From Eggerthellaceae bacterium (GTDB taxonomy: Bacteria > Actinomycetota > Coriobacteriia > Coriobacteriales > Eggerthellaceae), in assembly GCA_003452695.1 (NCBI GenBank), contig DMNP01000147.1, positions 1-8,559 on the forward strand: a DNA stretch of 8,559 nt, written 5' to 3'. Under the pieces are notes generated by a model. It was not told the origin of the DNA. It was given only the letters and a program-made list of their open reading frames with translations, and ran no database searches. Positions 6,193-8,559 of this stretch are shown one piece after another. The first letter of the stretch is position 1, and each line of letters starts with the position of its first letter. The translations under genes were made by a program, and so were the position numbers.

Positions 6193-6222
6193 GAGTCGGA
6201 AGAACTGATCTCCCGACTCATT
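6193..6222. repeat. Spacer hairpin repeat, copy 1
   Basis: The 30-base unit starts GAGTCGG (6193-6199) and ends CCGACTC (6213-6219) plus ATT. It forms an 11-bp stem with one A-C mismatch and a short loop. It matches copy 2 (6403-6432) at 26 of 30 positions. It begins 27 bases after the precursor stop codon and lacks a T-run, so it may be a processing or stabilising hairpin, or an operator, rather than a terminator. Confidence 0.6.
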
Positions 6223-6257
6223 ATCGTAGTCAAGAAGGTGGCAGAGGAACTGTCTGA

Positions 6258-6344
6258 ATGATGGTTGCTTGCACTGGCGTGGGAGCAAACGGTATCTTCA
6301 TTTCAAGGAGTGCAACGAATATTCACAAGTCGCACCTGGATTAG
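6258..6344 (+). CDS. Possible 28-aa small ORF in spacer
   Basis: The frame starts MMVACTGVGANG and ends KSHLD with TAG. A GAGGA ribosome site (6244-6248) lies nine bases upstream. Its ATG overlaps, as ATGA, the stop of an upstream open stretch that continues in the precursor frame after TAA TAG (6169-6261, no ATG). I recognise no family. It could be a real small peptide, or decayed coding sequence. No functional claim is made. Confidence 0.2.
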   Translation: MMVACTGVGANGIFISRSATNIHKSHLD

Positions 6345-6345
6345 G

Positions 6346-6498
6346 ATGAAGCAGATTCTGAAACAGCAAGAGACGTGTCTTTATCGCGTTGGTTGCCCGA
6401 ATGAGTCGGGAGAACGGTTCTTCCGACTCATTCCCCGACGGATGAAGAATCGTCTAGGCGGACTCGTTCGCATTTCAACCAGATGGAACAGATTCTAG
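6346..6498 (+). CDS. Possible 50-aa small ORF overlapping the radical SAM gene start
   Basis: The frame begins one base after the stop of the 28-aa ORF and ends 16 bases inside the radical SAM gene, an arrangement compatible with translational coupling. Its start (MKQILKQ) resembles the radical SAM start (MEQILEQ), and it contains C-x5-CPNE, the same spacing as in the precursor peptide. The C-terminal half is Arg-rich and unlike a peptide core, the strong spacer hairpin runs through it, and only a poor ribosome site is present. It may be a degenerate duplicate rather than a working gene. Confidence 0.2.
   Translation: MKQILKQQETCLYRVGCPNESGERFFRLIPRRMKNRLGGLVRISTRWNRF
6399..6433. repeat. Spacer hairpin repeat, copy 2
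   Basis: GAATGAGTCGGGAGAAC (6399-6415) and GTTCTTCCGACTCATTC (6417-6433) form a 17-bp stem with one G-T pair and a single central base, making a near-continuous 35-bp palindrome. The inner 30 bases match copy 1. It lies 49 bases upstream of the maturase start and could lower maturase expression relative to the precursor, or be a binding site. The rest of the 6166-6482 spacer holds only the two doubtful small ORFs. Confidence 0.65.
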
Positions 6499-7814
6499 AA
6501 CAAAACAGCTTGGCGGCGGGCGTTTTGCCCGAGCAGCACATGGTGGGCGCTGGGAAGATCAGCGCCTATTGCTTGCGCGTTCCGTGTGAGAGTGGCGAGC
6601 TGTGGTACCACAACCTGACGGGTGAGCTGTTACTGCTAGATGACGGCGAGGTTCGGGCGGCCGAGGCAGGAAGTGGGCCAACCGACGAGCTGGCCAGGCG
6701 CTGGTTCATCGTTCCCGAAGGCTACGACGAGCGCGCGCTTGCAGACCAGGTGCGCACGGTCGTCGGGTTGTTGCAGCGGCCCGGCGCCGACATAACGCGC
6801 TACACGGTGTTCACCACCACCGACTGCAACGCGCGGTGCTACTACTGCTACGAATTGGGTCGGCCCCGGGTGAACATGACCGATGCCGTGGCGCACGACG
6901 TGGCAGCATACATCGCGCGCCACTGTGGCGGCAAGTCGGTGAAAATCCAATGGTTCGGCGGCGAACCGCTGTTCAACCACGGCGCCATCGACGTTATAAC
7001 GGACGACCTTGCCGCCGCCGGCGTGGATTTCACTTCCACCATGGTCAGCAACGCCTACCTGTTCGACGAAGCGATTGTGCAACGTACGGTGCAGCAATGG
7101 CGCGTGCAGCGCATCCAGGTCACTCTGGACGGCACGGAGGCGGTGTACAACCGCAGCAAGGCCTACATCTACCATGAGGGCAGCCCGTTCCGGCGCGTCA
7201 TGGACAACATCGGCCTGCTGCTCGGCGCTGGCGTGCGGGTGACGATTCGCCTGAACATGGACAACGGGAACGCGGACGATTTGGACGCTCTGGCCGACCA
7301 GCTGGTCGAACGCTTCGACGGCTGCACGAACTTGAAGGTCTATGCCGTGTTGCTGCGGGACTTCGGCCACTCTATTCGCCAATTCGAGTCCTGGCAAGCA
7401 GCTCTGGACAGATGCAAAGCCCTTCAGGAGCGCCTGATAGGTGCGGGTGTGGGATCCGTTCATTACCCCCAGCGCGAGGCGAGGGCCAACCAGTGCATGG
7501 CGGACAGCGACATAGCCGTTACCGTCCTGCCCGATGGGCGCTTGGGCAAGTGCGAGCACGAAAGCGAGGAAAACCTCGTGGGCAGCATCTACGAGGATGC
7601 CCTGGACCAGGACATGGTGGATGCCTGGAAAGAAGTGGTCCGCGTGCCGGAATGCGACGGCTGCCTGCAGTATCCCACGTGCATACGGCTGAAGAAGTGC
7701 GACTGGCATGCGGACGGCTGCACCGAGCGCAACCGCGCGGAAATGCGCATAAACCTTACGCAGAAGGTGCTGAACGAATACGCGCGGCACAGGGCGGGCA
7801 GCACGCAGGCCTAG
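6483..7814 (+). CDS. Radical SAM/SPASM peptide maturase
   Basis: The 443-residue enzyme has an N-terminal region of about 105 residues of the kind seen in peptide-modifying radical SAM proteins. The radical SAM core follows with the [4Fe-4S] motif C115-x3-C119-x2-C122 (CNARCYYC) and the SAM-binding WFGGEP (157-162). The C-terminal SPASM region supplies auxiliary cluster ligands: C338, C357 (after LPDGRLGK), C391-x2-C394-x5-C400, then C406 and C413. It would cleave SAM reductively and abstract hydrogen from the precursor, typically to form thioether or C-C crosslinks. The product here is unknown. The ATG at 6483 is the first start in an open stretch beginning after a TGA at 6402-6404, but no good ribosome site precedes it; ATG 6540 is an alternative. 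Weak initiation would fit lower expression than the precursor. Confidence 0.9.
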   Translation: MEQILEQNSLAAGVLPEQHMVGAGKISAYCLRVPCESGELWYHNLTGELLLLDDGEVRAAEAGSGPTDELARRWFIVPEGYDERALADQVRTVVGLLQRPGADITRYTVFTTTDCNARCYYCYELGRPRVNMTDAVAHDVAAYIARHCGGKSVKIQWFGGEPLFNHGAIDVITDDLAAAGVDFTSTMVSNAYLFDEAIVQRTVQQWRVQRIQVTLDGTEAVYNRSKAYIYHEGSPFRRVMDNIGLLLGAGVRVTIRLNMDNGNADDLDALADQLVERFDGCTNLKVYAVLLRDFGHSIRQFESWQAALDRCKALQERLIGAGVGSVHYPQREARANQCMADSDIAVTVLPDGRLGKCEHESEENLVGSIYEDALDQDMVDAWKEVVRVPECDGCLQYPTCIRLKKCDWHADGCTERNRAEMRINLTQKVLNEYARHRAGSTQA

Positions 7815-7919
7815 CCTGGTGCAGCCTCGTCTACCGAATTGCCCGAGGACTGGCCAGCGCCCTTCCACCAACGCTGCTGTTTTCGCGCTTTTGCAGCACT
7901 GGCATGATTCGCTACCGCA

Positions 7920-7991
7920 CAGGTGACGTATCATTCGCAAAAGTTTAGCGACTTGCTGTCGAACAATACGTTGCCTTCCAGGTGATGTATC
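7920..7991 (+). repeat. Pair of 13-bp direct repeats before PqqD-like gene
   Basis: CAGGTGACGTATC (7920-7932) and CAGGTGATGTATC (7979-7991) differ at one position and are 59 bases apart, in the 216-base gap between the maturase and the PqqD-like gene. They could be paired activator sites, or each could carry a -10-like TATC(A/T)T. No full promoter with a good -35 was found, and no clear terminator follows the maturase. Confidence 0.4.
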
Positions 7992-8030
7992 TTCTATCCG
8001 TTGCACGAGCAAAGCCGAGGAGGGCCTTGC

Positions 8031-8300
8031 ATGAAGCTTATCGACGACATCGTATTAACCGAGGTTGCGGGCGACTACGTGGCCGTGCCCGTGGGACAGG
8101 CATCGCAGGTGCTGAATGGCATCGTGCGGTTGAACAAGACGGGCAAGGACATCTGGGATGGCCTTGCTGCGGGCAGCAGCGCCCAACAGCTGGCAGATGC
8201 CCTGGTGCAGAAATACGACGGCGTGGACAGCGAAGCTGCGCGCGGATACGTGGACGACGTAATCGGCAAGCTCCGGCAAGCCGGGCTGGTCGTGGAATAG
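8031..8300 (+). CDS. PqqD-like peptide chaperone (RiPP recognition element)
   Basis: This is an 89-residue soluble protein of PqqD type. The N-terminal beta-strand part (DIVLTEVAGDYVAVPVG) leads to LNGIVRLNKTGKDIWDGL (28-45), the hallmark 'LN-x-TG-x-x-IW' stretch. A helical half follows with QLADALVQKYD (53-63) and ends in VIGKLRQAGLV, as in the family. Such proteins bind the leader peptide and deliver it to the radical SAM partner. Here it is free-standing rather than fused, and lies 216 bases after the maturase. GGAGGG six bases upstream fixes the ATG; in-frame TTG at 8001 is less likely. Its presence strongly supports reading 6040-8300 as a RiPP locus. Confidence 0.88.
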   Translation: MKLIDDIVLTEVAGDYVAVPVGQASQVLNGIVRLNKTGKDIWDGLAAGSSAQQLADALVQKYDGVDSEAARGYVDDVIGKLRQAGLVVE

Positions 8301-8310
8301 GACGCCGAGG

Positions 8311-8559
8311 ATGTCCGAGCAGCAAAAGAAGATACTCATCGGCGCGGCGGCGGTCGCGGCGGTCATCGTCATCATCCTCATTTTGGTGTTCGCCTACGGT
8401 CAGCCGGCAACATCCGGGCAGAACGACTCGAGCGGCACCGCCAAGCTGGAGTCGTCGGAAAGCGGGAAGTCGGGCGCATCGTCGGGAACGGCGGGAAGCT
8501 CCGAAACGTCGTCGGGCGCTGCGAGCGGTTCGGGTGCGGCTACCGCTTCCGGCGGAGCT
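8311..8559 (+). CDS. Membrane-anchored protein with Ser/Gly/Ala-rich linker, 3' end outside window
   Basis: The gene begins 10 bases after the PqqD-like stop and stays open to the window edge (83 codons). A short charged N-terminus (MSEQQKK) is followed by one strong hydrophobic segment (about 8-29) with no lipobox cysteine, then a low-complexity Ser/Gly/Ala/Thr linker from about residue 33 onward. This is typical of a signal-anchored protein with an extracytoplasmic domain further on, perhaps a peptidase, binding or immunity protein, but that domain is not visible. GAGG directly abuts the ATG, so initiation may depend on coupling to the gene before it. Close spacing suggests it belongs to the RiPP operon. 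Confidence 0.7.
   Translation, partial: MSEQQKKILIGAAAVAAVIVIILILVFAYGQPATSGQNDSSGTAKLESSESGKSGASSGTAGSSETSSGAASGSGAATASGGA

Noticed and set aside
6193..6432. Insertion sequence bounded by the hairpin repeats
   Set aside because: No transposase fragment or target-site duplication can be seen; kept only as one possible reading of the repeats.
6636..8012. Long minus-strand open frame opposite the maturase
   Set aside because: Antisense shadow of the radical SAM gene; no recognisable domain and no start signals.
1..8559. CRISPR array, tRNA or rRNA genes
   Set aside because: No regularly spaced repeats, cloverleaf-like segments or rRNA signatures were found by reading both strands.

Overview
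The window looks like accessory DNA from a high-GC Gram-positive anaerobe. My best guess is the Coriobacteriia (Eggerthella/Adlercreutzia/Slackia type), based on the mix of gene families and the abundance of short palindromic repeats. No rRNA or housekeeping gene is present to confirm this.

Layout. (1) 1-91 holds two perfect 14-bp palindromes, the first a bidirectional terminator. (2) 92-688, minus strand, is the N-terminal ATPase half of an AAA-type 'archaeal ATPase' protein, cut short where its stop codon falls inside the second palindrome. (3) 689-1092 is non-coding: a minus-strand promoter, a large REP-like palindrome, one copy (A) of a dispersed stem-loop repeat, and a good plus-strand promoter. 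(4) 1093-2268 is an intact AAA ATPase with a DUF4143-type C-terminal domain. (5) 2417-4284 is an overlapping two-gene signalling operon: a regulator joining an XRE-type helix-turn-helix to a receiver domain, and a LytS-like multi-pass histidine kinase. (6) 4583-5779 is an AI-2E-family membrane permease with repeat copy B in its upstream region. (7) 5840-8559 looks like a ribosomally synthesised, modified peptide (RiPP) locus: a candidate promoter, repeat copy C in the leader, a 41-aa Cys-containing candidate precursor, a 317-bp spacer with two copies of a strong hairpin, a radical SAM/SPASM maturase, a free-standing PqqD-like protein that may recognise the leader peptide, and the start of a membrane-anchored protein with a Ser/Gly/Ala-rich linker that runs off the window.

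How the parts may work together. The kinase would sense a membrane or extracellular signal and phosphorylate the XRE-receiver protein, whose DNA-binding domain is of phage-repressor type rather than the usual LytTR. Its targets are unknown; nearby inverted repeats are candidates. In the RiPP locus the PqqD-like protein would present the precursor to the radical SAM enzyme, which would install a crosslink or other modification in the Cys-containing core. The most novel signals are this small RiPP locus and a short dispersed element with an invariant loop (ACAATCTGGA) between G-rich and C-rich arms. It occurs three times, always in the same orientation and always in a gap before a plus-strand gene.
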